DNA from: Pipra filicauda | Lineage: Eukaryota > Chordata > Aves > Passeriformes > Pipridae | Assembly: GCF_003945595.2 (NCBI RefSeq) | Contig: NW_024104521.1 | Location: forward strand, 434,001 to 498,000 | Direction: 5' to 3' | DNA length: 64,000 nucleotides | Part shown: piece after piece, positions 12,706 through 24,500 of the stretch | Numbering within the stretch: position 1 is the stretch's first letter | How the letters are laid out: each line of letters opens with the position of its first letter | Position numbers and translations under genes: made by a program | The notes under the pieces: model-generated | The model's input: only the letters and a program-made list of their open reading frames with translations | What the model was told of the DNA's origin: nothing | Database searches by the model: none

Positions 12706-14062
12706 CTGCAAATTCTGTTTTGGGGGATGGGAGTTTAGTTGTTTTTTTTTTCTTTTTTTGCTCCCACTGCCTGCCCCTTCCACACTGTTTTTCTTTATCT
12801 GTGTACTTAAAGAAGTAAGGATGCTTCCAGGCAGGTTTTCTATCCATGGGCTCTGATTGGCACCTCTGAATACCACTTATTCCTAGACTGGTGCACAAGC
12901 TCTTAGCTGTGATGAGGTCTGGAGACAGCAGCTGAAAGCCCTTCTGCAGGGGGAGGTATGGGGAGGAGGGAATCCATTAGAGTATAAAAGAGAGAACTGG
13001 AGTGAATTTTCATGCTGATGAATATGAGTGGAAGCCCTGACTGCTGCCGCAGTGTAATCTGTCTGAGCAAGTGTTCTCCAGGCACAGTCAGCACACATCT
13101 GTGCCGAGCACTGACATGGCCTGTTCCCATGATGAGCATTTACCTCAGCAGTGGGTCTCATGAGTAATATCCCAACTAGAGCAGTTGCAAACTCTATCCC
13201 AGGGAGTCTTTTCTGTCTTGCCATTTGTCTGCTCAGCTGCACCTGACGAGCAGAGGGGAGGCTGAGGATATAACCACCAAACTGCAGCTGGATTTTTTTT
13301 CCCAATTGTTATTTTACTTTCAGTTTTAGATTTCTTATGTCTGCCTCTAGATCTACCTAGAAGGGAAGGGGAGTATGCTGGTGCAGGTACTGAGAGAAAT
13401 GAGGCAGAGAAGCAGAAGTGACCAGCATTTGCTGCTGTGTTTGGGATACTGACATAAGTTATCTCTAACAATCTAAACTGGGGCTGAGCACTAAAGTCAT
13501 TACAGTAAGAAGTCAAAGTGTAGTGGCTTTAGTGATGGATGACTCCAAGTTAGAGCCAGCTACAGCATTTTAAACGTAGTGGAAATCCAAAGCAATAAAC
13601 CATCGGCTTCATCATATCAGGCAACAAAGTTCCACAGAGCAAAATGTCGAGCAATACTGATTTTGGAAGGGATGAGGAGCTGCGGTTCCTGAGCAGGATG
13701 GGGCAGTGATAGCCATGTTTCCCATGTTCCAGTGGAGAGACAGCACAATTTGCATCCTGTTCCCAGCAAGGCAGCAGTTCCCTCTTTTAGAGCAGCAAGG
13801 ACAGCCCAGCATCTGCTGGTACAGATGCATCCATGTGTAGGGCAGTGCCTGTGCTCGTGATTTCCAGCCAGCCTGTGTCTGAATCTGCACTGGCCTTGGC
13901 AGGGAGTGTACCTTCAGCAGAGCAAGCAACACTGTGTAGTGAGGGAGGAACCACTGCTCGCAGGACCGTGGTTCCATGTGCACCTACTAGACTGGCAGGG
14001 AATTTCTGCTGCATCCCTAAGCTGTTCCTGAGGCCTCTGAAAATTTCCCTCCTTTGTTTCAG

Positions 14063-14141
14063 AGCCATCATCAATCACTTCAACCCGAAGATCGAGTCTT
14101 ACGCTGCAGTGAATCACATATCACAGCTCTCCGAGGATCAG
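14063..14141 (+). CDS. ARMH3: ARMH3 internal coding exon (third from the stop end)
   Basis: This 79-base exon sits between a pyrimidine-rich acceptor (CAG at 14060-14062) and a GTAAGC donor at 14142. The first base completes a codon begun in the previous exon, then 26 codons read [16 protein letters not shown] followed by [10 protein letters not shown]. The exon ends on a codon boundary (phase 0). I assign it to ARMH3 (C10orf76), in the C-terminal DUF1741-type domain of this armadillo-like helical protein. Support comes from the style of the sequence, the following exons that join in phase and end in a typical tail, and KCNIP2 lying downstream as in human. ARMH3 acts at the Golgi, where it is reported to bind PI4KB and GBF1 and to support PI4P levels. 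Earlier exons lie outside the window. The assignment is from memory of the family, not a search. Confidence 0.85.
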
Positions 14142-14499
14142 GTAAGCCAGGCGTGTGATGACCTTTGGTCATGTTGACCTCTGGAAGGAATATGGGTTTT
14201 TAGGACTACCTTGTGCTCGCTGGGATTGATGATGTGGCAGCAGTATGAGGGGTGGAAGTGGAACTCTCATGTTCCTTGTTCAGATGTGGGCGAAAGAAAA
14301 CCAAGGCTTGCTTTAGCCAGTTTTACCATCAGATGCAGAGATTTTGGTCCTGCAAATGCAGAAGGATGGGTATGAACAAGGAAAATATGCAGCATTTGCA
14401 GCAAGTGTGGTTGGAGACTGAGGATGCTGGCATTTAGAATGGGACAGGAAATTTTTAGCAGCACATTTAGTCATTGGGGAACTGTTGGGCATAGCTTGA

Positions 14500-14525
14500 T
14501 TTTTTTTTTTTTTTTTTTTTTTTTT
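14500..14525. repeat. 26-base T homopolymer
   Basis: An uninterrupted run of T lies about 360 bases downstream of the ARMH3 exon donor. It may be a simple repeat, or the poly(A) tail of a retroposed sequence inserted on the minus strand, whose body would then lie to the right from 14526. I do not recognise that flank as any transcript. Confidence 0.9.
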
Positions 14526-17500
14526 GGTGATATCAGGGAGCTCTGGCAACAGTCGGTGGAAATTTTCTAGGGTAATTGTGTTCAGTTGGTTTAGATTTTG
14601 AAAAGAGAAGGTTTTCCCTGAAAAGGGTGGTAGGGTTAGGTTTCCCTTCCTTAATTTGGCCTGGTTTGGTCTCTTAGTGTCCTGCTTGTATTCCATTAAT
14701 GTATAAATGTGGCTTTTTGAAAATAGGTACTGTGTATGGTCTCAGGAAGGGAAGAGCTGGCCTATTTCCCAAAATAAAATATTGGGATTATGCATTAATC
14801 ATTCTTGGAGAGGTAAATGACTCTGCAGGAGCAGGTGGTGGACAAAATGCAGAGCTGCCACGTGAGCTGGGGGAATCATTCCAGACGCAGCTGCGTCAAC
14901 ACCTCTGGACTTTCTGGAGAAGAAATTGTGTATGCAGTCTAGGACAGGCTTCATTGGAGTCACCTTGGATTGCTCCTTCTACTGGATCCCATACTTGTGC
15001 TTGTTAAAAGATCTTGACTGTAACCTGCTCTGCAATTAATTTCTCTTTCTGTCTGTGATATTTTTACTATTTCTTGATTACTCCCACTAACCTTTTCATT
15101 TATTAACCTACTTGATCTGTAGTATGCAACATCCCAAAAACTTGGGCTGAATACTGTCCTGGTGCAGTGGGGGAAAAAAGGTGGACCTTACTGCTTTGTA
15201 TTCTCTTCCTTGTATAGCTGTATAGAAGAACACTGGTTTTAATTTACTCAATTTTCCTTATTGTTCTGCCTCTGAGAGTCACTGTATCCGCAGCTATGCT
15301 TTGTGATGGTTCATGTTATCAATCCTCATTCATTGGTGATACACTGATTGCATCAACCCAGGCCCCTTAAAAAAGAAAAGCCTTTGATAGCCCAGTTTAA
15401 AACTGGAGGCTTGGATAGAGGGGAATTTTGCATAGTCTTTGAGTTAGTCTGAGAAAGGAAATGAGCTTTTCACTGTCAGCTCTGTGTAGTATTCATCCCC
15501 CAGCAGTTCAGGGAGGTCAGGTTAAATCCTTTCTTCCTTGTGTGTTATTCTTTAAATAAAATCTCTAGCAGCAGGCAGATAATGAAATCAGTGCTGATGC
15601 GTAGAGCATTTTGAGGAAGATGATTAGGAAGTTGAAAGACAGACAGATTTTTCTTTTTTCTTTTCTCCCTCCATGCTTTCTCTCAGCATAGGGAGAACAT
15701 CAAACAAAGTAAAGCAATAATGGGCCCTGGTGAACTGCAGAGAAATAAGGGAGATGTCACTGTGGTGAGGGACTGTGTGGTCTCAGTGAGAGTGTTTAAT
15801 CAGTGCTCTGCAATTCACTGCACAAGGAAGAGAGGGATGGAGACTTCTTGCCTCCACTTTTAATTATGCCAGTGAGCTCAGATCTGTGTGCTGGACTGTG
15901 CTTTCCCCTCTGTCAGTAGCCATCCCACCTGCTATGTTAATGGTAGATGGCCCAGATCAAGCCCAGGGTCTGGATTTTGTGGAGTAACAGAATTTGTTGT
16001 TTTCGTTGTGTTGGCTGTTCAGTGTATGTGGAGGGGGATTTGTGGGAGATCAAGCTTTGGCTGCTGCAATCTCTTTACTTTTTTGTTTTTTCTTCCAGCT
16101 GTATCTTTTGCTTTTACTCGCGTATTCACTTAATTCACCATCTCTCTGCTGTCCATAAATATTTTCTGCACAGAATCCACCATCCTTTATAGCCCTGTTT
16201 TTTGAAGTGTACCACATTGAAATATTTAATGCTGACATTTAGCTTGTGTGTCCACACATAGATACTACATTTGTAACTGGTTATTCTTTCCTTTGAGTTA
16301 TTCCAATAGTTTCAGGAGACTGGTATTTCTTTATTGGAAACACTCATTGTTACAGTTTTCAAGATCAAACTTTTCTTTTAATGAGAATTTCCTTCTTAGA
16401 TACTAGTCTTTGGCCAGATTCTCATATGGCTGCTTATACTCCTCTGTGGTGTCTGTCCTGTTAATCGGGGAGGCGTGGCTTTGACATAGCTCTCTCTGGA
16501 GGGGAATTTCCAACTGCTCTGATTTGTGTCCGATTCACTTGAACCCAAGTTCTGACACCCTGTTCATGTGAGTTAGATTATTTTTTTAATTTATTTTTGT
16601 GTTTTTAATATCCTTAAAAAAAGCTGAGTAATTAGCTGAAAGAGATTTTGCTCTGTCTTTTTCTTTTCCTAATCCTACTGAAGCCTTTATTACCTTGTTA
16701 ATCACTAATGTCCATTTATTACCATTCTAAGTCTGTCATTTCAGTCCTTTCTCCTTTTTTTTATTTACAGGCATTAATTTTAACAATATTACGTGCTGAG
16801 GGGATTTGAAGGAGGTCCTTGAAAATGATGGACATGGGATTGTTTTAAGCATAGACTGTTAATACCACAGTACCTCCTCAGCACTAAAGATCTCCAGGAA
16901 CCATAGTTTGAATATACAGATCTCTGTTCTAGACAGGTATATTTTTAAGACTTCATGGTACTGCTTTGCTGGCTGTTGTGGGGTTTATCCAATATCCAGA
17001 TCAGAAATACTGGGAAGGGATGTTTTTTGTTTCATATTCTCTTGAACGAAGAGTGGGAGATTCCCGGAGGCAAGCAAATGCCAGGGATTTGATGATGAGC
17101 CACTTCAGTCTATCAACACCATGGCATCCTTGTCAGTGCAGTTCTGCAAAGCATCTACTTGCCAAGGCAAACTCAGAATCCTTCCTAGTCATTAGCAGTT
17201 TTACAGACCTTGCTGTAGTTCCTCACCATGAAACAGGGAATTGTCTTAGCCAGTTATTGGCACTTTCCCTCACTTGCTCTTTGTTAAACCTGACTTTAGT
17301 GTTAATTTGCGGTTTTGTGGTATTCTCCCTCTCAACACATTTGGCTCCTGCCTGCTCATCTTTTAAGGGATCAAAGGATGCTGCATAGTCGAAAAGGAAG
17401 GCTTGGCCATTCATTACATTTGCCAGTGTAGTTTTGGCTCTTCCATGAAAGTGATTATTACCATGTCTTCAAAGAGATTTTGGTCCCTTCTTGTGTCAAA

Positions 17501-18327
17501 TGGCAAAATAGCCTTTTATGAAATGAATTCACGGGCTTATCTGTACTTTCTAGATGACTGGACTGCCTTCTACTTAATGCACTGGAGGCAGTAGACTTTC
17601 TCTGTGCCATATCTGATCTGAGAAGCTCCCAACATGTTTTCTAGCAGAAACAGTTGCAGAGAACAGGGTCAAAGCAGTGAGAAAACAGCAACATGAGAGG
17701 GCAAATGCAGACAAACAGAAAGGATAAAAACACAGCATGAATGATCTGGATGGGGTCTCACATCTGCCTTTTCTGGATGTGAAAAAGCAGCTGTTTGTAA
17801 GAAGGCAGCTCTCTGCCTGATGGCAATGTAGTACAATTTTCAAGAGAGGGTAAAGTAAGAGGAACCCAATAGTTTTGGTGAAATCTGCTCTGAGCAGGAA
17901 TGTCTTGTGGTGCCTTGCGTGCCAAGCAAGTGTTTTACCAGTTAGAAAATTGCTCGCTAAGGTCTCATTTTCTTGTTGGCACTTTTTCTCTCAATGATTT
18001 CCTCTCTAAGGGTCTTAAAATTGAGATGGCAGACATGTGGGACTAATGATGCTTGCTAGTCAATAACATTTATGTGCTTTTTCTAAAGAAGCCCCTCTTT
18101 CTTCCCAGCTACAGTGGGGACATTATGCCACCTCCAAAACAGAGGTAAAGTTCAGTGTGAGAGACAGCTGTGAACACCTGCAGTCTGATAACTGCAGATG
18201 GAAAATGCTGGGAGCCAGAACAGATTGTGATGGAAAAAACAGGACAACTGAATCACTTTTGAACTTGTGACAAATGAATGTAATACTTAGGTTGTTTCAC
18301 ACTGTGACACCTTTATAACTCGGGTAG

Positions 18328-18520
18328 AATCATAGAATTGTTTTAGGTCAGAAAAGACCTTTAAAATCATCAAGTCCGATCATTAACCCAACATTGCCAG
18401 TAGCTGCAATCCAGTTTGGTCAGGCAATTTCACAAAGCCATTTCCCTTTCATTGGTCATACCTCAACTGTTGAATGGTCTCCATGCTGCCACAATCCTCA
18501 TGGCCTTCTGTTACCTGGTG
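18328..18520 (-). mobile_element. CR1 LINE 3' end, antisense
   Basis: The left edge reads 'tagaatcatagaattgtttt' followed by a 'ggtcagaaaagacctttaaa' stretch and 'atcatcaagtccgatcatta'. This is the reverse complement of the standard CR1 3' terminus with its ATTCTATG-type repeat. Similarity fades after about 18500, so the right boundary is approximate. It is a short, 5'-truncated, non-coding copy. Confidence 0.85.
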
Positions 18521-21500
18521 GGGCTTCAAGGGACTAACCTGAAGTGCAGCTCAGGGACTGTCCACAAGTGACTCGCACAGAAAGACTCAAAAGGGTGTAG
18601 TTGGTTTCGATGTCCTCAAGTGTTTTAATTCTGAGCCATTGATGTCACAGTTTATTCAACTTGTTCTAGTTTCCATAACTAGCAGCAAAACCCCTAGCAG
18701 ATACCAAATGATGAGCCACCAAATGATTAGCACTGCTGGCAGTGGTGTTAAGAGTTAAAAGCCTCTTGGCATGTGCACGTTTGATATTTCTAAAATGCCG
18801 AGTACCATCAGTGCTAGGTACTACTACAATAAATCCCCCTAATCTCTTACATTGGTATAACGTGTTGTGAGGGCTCCAGAAATACTTTAAAATGGTTTTG
18901 GCTACCTCACTTCTGAAATGCAGTGAGCTTTGGGGTAGAAAGTCTCAAGCCTGCTAGTGCCCTGTTGCACACAGTAGTGGGAATGTGAAACTCAAGCAAA
19001 GGGATCACCAAGGCAAGGCCTTAATTTAAACTCAGCACATCTTTGCAAATGAGGCAGGGATGTTGGCTTTCATGGTCTCATTACAGACACCTACTCATGA
19101 CTAATGGCTTGAAACAGATTTTATTGCTTAAATAGAAAGAGCTGAGCTGCACCAGGTGAAACTGGAAAGGATCTATATAAAAAGTCTTCTGGAGTTGGCA
19201 AATTGCTGGTTTGCTTAGCTTATGGGGGTTTTCTCTGGTTTAGATATCTTCCTCTTTTTTTTTCTTTTTGTTTTATCAGAGAAATATCCCTGCAATTTAC
19301 TAAATGCCTCAGACTGCGTTATGCAGTGTGCCAGACTGAATGGGTCTGAGCAGGCTTCAAGGTCTGATCAGCTTTGCAGCAAGGAGATTTGAAGCTGGAG
19401 GTGAGCTTTGGAGCAGTGACTTTGTGCTGTGTAGTGCCTTTTATTAACACGCAGAATACAATAAACTGTGCGTCACTGGAGGAGGGGGAACAACTGTGGC
19501 AGGCCCTTAGAGGGACAAAAGAAGGACTTTGATTTTAAAAACAGCTACTGCTGGAGAGATACAACCCTATTCCTGTTTCAATCCCAGAAACTCCAATAAG
19601 AAATGGGAGAAACCCTTCAGTTCCCTTCCTTCAGGCTTGACACAAAGGTTCCCCAGCATCCTACCCATTACCCCGGGTTGCACTTAGCTGCTCTGTGCCT
19701 CTTGGAGGCAAAGTTACCCTGAAACACCTCAGTTGCTCCCAGAGCAGAGGAGTCTTTCCACCCTTTGTGCAATGCAAATGCTGAGGCATGTCTTGCTTCC
19801 ACCCCTTCTGTGAGCTGTCCTCTCGGGCAGATTAGGGACTGCCTCGAAATACAAACTGGTAACAAAATAAGTCCATTAAACTTCACATCCTTGCCTGGCT
19901 GTTGCCAGTATCACAGGCAACATATGAAGGCCTGAAGACTGCTGTAGTGCAGGTGACCACTGAATGCTGGGGACTTGGTTTGGAAGAGCTGCCTTCTAGA
20001 GCTGCTGCTGGCTGCAACTGGGTAAAGTCTCCTGGAGCAAGATAAGTTTCTGTGCTGGGGCTGCAGAAGCAACACCTGGGGTGTGAGTTATGACCCTAGC
20101 CTGATTCACAGCTGGGAGTGTGCTGAGCAAGAGCCATAGGTTTAACTTTGTAATAAGCTCCCAGTCCATACTGTGGAAACAAGCTGATGTTGCTCTAGTT
20201 CCTAGTGTTCCTAGTGTCCTCCTTCCCAGTGAGTGTTTCAGAAAACATTTCTGAGATGCCTCGCAGGTTTGCTTTTTATGTGGTACTTGACTAATCCTAG
20301 AAAAGAGGCTGTGGGTAGCTAGAGGAAGGGGCTAAAGGCTGGGATCTGAACTGGCTGTCACTGTGCTGCCTTGAGCAAAGCTTGAGCCCTGTGTCCTCCT
20401 GAGTGAGAGGGCAGCCAGTGAGGAGCCCTTGGGGAGCCAGGCAGCATTTGAAGTGCTGTGTGATCTGCTGGAGAAGGCTCCTGTGGAAGTGCAAAGCAGT
20501 GTTACAGATTCCCATCACTGCTAAGCACTTGTATAGGGCAGGGAAAGCTCCACAGAGGATTGCAACAGGATGATCAAAACAGTCTGCATTTATAAAGATT
20601 AAATTGCAACTTTGCACATCTGTGATTAAAGCAGGAGCCGTCAACGGCTGGCTTGTGTGAACACACAAATCAATTTGCATTTTGTAAAACTTCAGATTGA
20701 GAAGGTTTTTTAATCCCTTGTGAAACAGGAACAGACGCTGGCTGTTGCCATAATGCATATAGATACCGTGCAAACTTCTTTGGTCATTCTCTGTAAAACT
20801 GGATTTATAGCACTACACTTTGTTGCTCTAGGCTTGAACTCCACCCTAAGCTTCCTTACACTCAGGCATCTCTCTGCTTGGGAGTCCTAAAGGCAGACAG
20901 GCTGCAGCCTGCTGTGTCAGCTACAGACAGTGATGTGGCTGTGAGAAACCACTCCTGGAGTTACATTCTCCTATGACAAAAAGGGGACAGGCTTTGCAGT
21001 GACTGTCAGCCCTGCTCATTCTGGGGCTTCTTTAGGCTGAAACTTCTGCCTTCAGAGACTGCTACTCTTCCTTCTCTCTAGTAGTATCCTACTGTAACAT
21101 GATATTTTTCTGCCTTCCTTCTCTGGATCCTCTAACTGGAGCTGCAGCTGTTTCCCAAAAGTGACGAATTGGGTCATCGCTCTGATTTCTGAGTGGGAAA
21201 CAAATGGAGCTTTGTGGTCTCCATCCCTCCCAGAGCAGGGGAGTAAATGCTGCTGAGCCAAAAGGTGCCACACCTGAGCAGAGCTCCGCTCAGCTGGAAG
21301 ATTAGTTTTTCTGGCTCTCTGACATTTGGCATTTGTGTGTTAAGACATTAAGTTCAAATTTATTGTCCACAGTAGGGACCTCAAAGGCAAACCTTTTAAC
21401 AGTGGAGAAGGCAGCATCCCTGATGTGTCTTCTTGATCTTCTTTCTGTCTTCATGGGAGATCTGAGGCAGGCAGTGGGATTGCTCAGAGAGCTGTCACTC

Positions 21501-24500
21501 AAGGACAGCAAGCTTGGGGGATGGATGCCCAGAGAGATGGAACTGGGGAAGGTGGTTCTGCATCAGCCAAGTGCCAGAGGCTGTAAATCAATTCCACTGC
21601 CTCAGTCAGAGGGTGCCTGGATTCCCCCATGGCTCAGTTAAGGCACAAATAAGCTCCTGGGGAGCTAAGTATTGCTAGCAGCACATGCTGTTTGAGCAGC
21701 AGCATCTGCCTTATATCTGGCAGAAGTGTAGGCCTGCGGAAAGATATTAGTTCATAGCCCTGTGTTTGCTTTCACCTGAATACCTGTTTGGAGGAGTTCC
21801 TATTTCCCTTTTTCCAATTCATGGATTTATGTTTTCCACTAATGAGTGCTTCACAGCAGGAATTTCTGACAGGGAAGGTGTTTTCTGGCCTCCCAGACAA
21901 GAAAACGGTAAATTGTCCTGGAGCATTGTCTGACAGTACCTAGGATTTCTGGAAAAAGCTGATGGGACCCAGAAACCATCACTTGCATCAGCGTTAAATA
22001 GTGTGTCACAGTTGTATCAGTGTTAAACCTAGAAGCTTTTCTTTTCCATGAAAACAGATGTTCGTTAGGATAACCTCTGGCAGTAAGAGGATGTATATGG
22101 AAAATCTGCTGGTATATCCTGAACGTTTGGAGTACAGGGTGATTTCTTGCAGACTGTCACCTAATAACATTGTTTCCAGTGACCCCTGCCATATGCTTTA
22201 GCCTCCTAGTTGGAAACTTTGCCAATAAGTGTCACTGTGTGACAGAACCCTGCTAATGAAATATTGCGCCGAAGGCTTATTTGTGTACAAACCCCATCGT
22301 GGTTTCCCAAGTGTATTTCCCTCAGCAGCTGTAATTCAGCAGATTGCATTTGGTTTTGAGTTGGATGTAAAAACACACACAGAATGCAATTAAAATCTTA
22401 CTGTAAGGCTTCCTGACTTCCCAGAAAATACTGGTTTGGGGTCCTATGTAAAAGCTGTATAGAGGTGGAGAAGTTCTTAGGAGTGCTTCTCCCACTTGCA
22501 ATGGCATGACAAAGCTCCTGTCCATTAATGGACTGATGACATTCTGATGTCACTCTGAGACAGTGACAGCTGCTTGCAGTGAAATGTAATGATGGGGAGA
22601 GACAAGGCATCGTTCTGGCAACAAGATGCTAACATCGGGCATCTGACTGGCTAACTCTTCTTGGGGTGCTTTGGCTTTAGGGAGGTCTCTGATATCTTTT
22701 ACAGAGCAAACTGAGCTGCCCTGGAGCTCCATGAGTGTGTTTAACACAGTGGAAAGCTGGAAATAACAGTATTATGGTGATACTGTGAAAATTTGTTTCT
22801 CTGGGCATTGCTATCAACTCCCCCCTGGTTATATTTCTTCAGCACATTGTGAATCAAACCATTGCTCTTCCTGCAAGTAAGACACCAATCTTTTCATTTA
22901 AGTATTGCATTGTCCTTTGCAGCCTTCTAGTTCAGTGATAATTAATGTTCCAAACCCAGGATGAATCAATCCATATGTGAATCCGGAGGTCAGAGCCTGC
23001 CCTGAGATGTCTCTCATTCTGTCAGCAGTTCTCTTTCCAAATGTATAAAAGAAGAGTTTGCTTAGCTGGCTAATGACTGCATCTTCCTTTCCAGTACTCT
23101 TCTGCACTAGAAATACATATATCCCTCTCCAAACCTAGATACTAGCCTTTGCTCAGCTGTGTCATATTGGTGATTTGCTGGAGTCAGGCATCTGTCCATC
23201 CATCTTGCAGGAAACATTAGCTGTTCCTGTCACCCCAAGGTTTATAAGTGATTTTGTACAACAGGATGTAATACAGAACAAGGATCTAGATGGAGCTTCA
23301 CGTGACTGTATCTGCAGTTATTTTTGTCCCTTTCATTTCTTCAAAAAGGTAGCTGTGAGCTACAGTATAGACTTTTTAAGGCTGTGTTTTGTTGGCAATA
23401 AGTGCTCTCTTTGTTGAACATCTTGAAACACTAGAACAGGAACAGTCTTCCAGCTGATGAAAACAGAAATGTGGATTTGTGAGGATAGGCATGCTGGAAC
23501 CTAGACTTTCTGATTATCTCCTTTGTTTTTTTGCATCCAGTCTGTTTGCTGGGAATTTTCTACCCTGTCGTTAATGCTCCTGAAAGCCAGTGACTTGATG
23601 GATGCGTTTCACTACAGAGTCTTAATTCTCACCTCAGCTATAAAGATTTGATTTTCTATTTTAAGTGATGGACCTATTTAATTACAGTACCACCTACAAG
23701 TCGCTTTATAGGCATAGAAAGGAAAGTTAGATCTGTTGCTGGGCTAAACTCCTCAGAAGAATAAAAGGAAAGCTGCTGTAATGCCTCATCTCAACCTCTT
23801 TGCAGACACCTGAGCATGACACACTTTTTGCAGGGGAGAATATTAACATGATCTGAACTTAATTTCTCTGGCTGATGACAGTTTCCCACATCATCGAGTT
23901 TTTGCTGAGCTTTCCACCCTCACTAGTGCCCAGAGGGATAATATTCCAGGACTGCTTGAGTTCTAAAGTGCTTCTGTTGCTTTTTAGTATGTTATGCTTC
24001 TGAACTAGGACAAAGTGGTACTCGGGCTGGGCAATTAATGTTGTACCAAATGTTTTAGCATAAAGAAGTTGGTCACTGACCACTCCTGTCCCAATCACTC
24101 ATCAGGAAGTCAGTTGTTAACTTGTGATCTTGTCAGCTGCATTATTAGCTTAAGGCATAGCCTGGTCCCTCATCCTCACCCAGCAACCCTTCAGTTGAGT
24201 GAAGCATAATTTGAAGATGGAGGTAACTGTTCTGTTGTGAGACATGGACTGAAGCTGCCATGCTTTTCATACATGTGATCATAACTCAATGTAACCTCAG
24301 CTTACGTACATCAGGGAGAGCTTTTTCTGAGATGAGCTTGGAAAAGGTTAGGTTAGGATGCTTGAAGAAAAATGGACAATTGGTTTGATCCTGATCTTTG
24401 TTTTAGAAAAGAATGATGCAAAAATCTCAGAAGTCAGATCTGGAGAGTAGGAGGTTTTTATTTTGATAGAATTCGTCTTTAAAAAGGGGGTGAAAAAATC

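Larger units (their letters stand above)
1..14062 (+). other. ARMH3: ARMH3 intron (3' part; upstream end outside window)
   Basis: This stretch lies upstream of the first recognisable ARMH3 exon and ends in a good acceptor: a pyrimidine-rich tract closing in CAG at 14060-14062. I looked for coding segments between plausible acceptor and donor pairs and found none with convincing coding character. Candidate donors such as those near 1790, 4450, 5764 and 6905 lack a credible exon in front of them. The intron holds an LTR, a tRNA-derived SINE and a CR1 fragment, listed separately. It is AT-rich with many short T runs. The last 230 bases before the exon happen to be open in the exon's frame. Confidence 0.7.
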
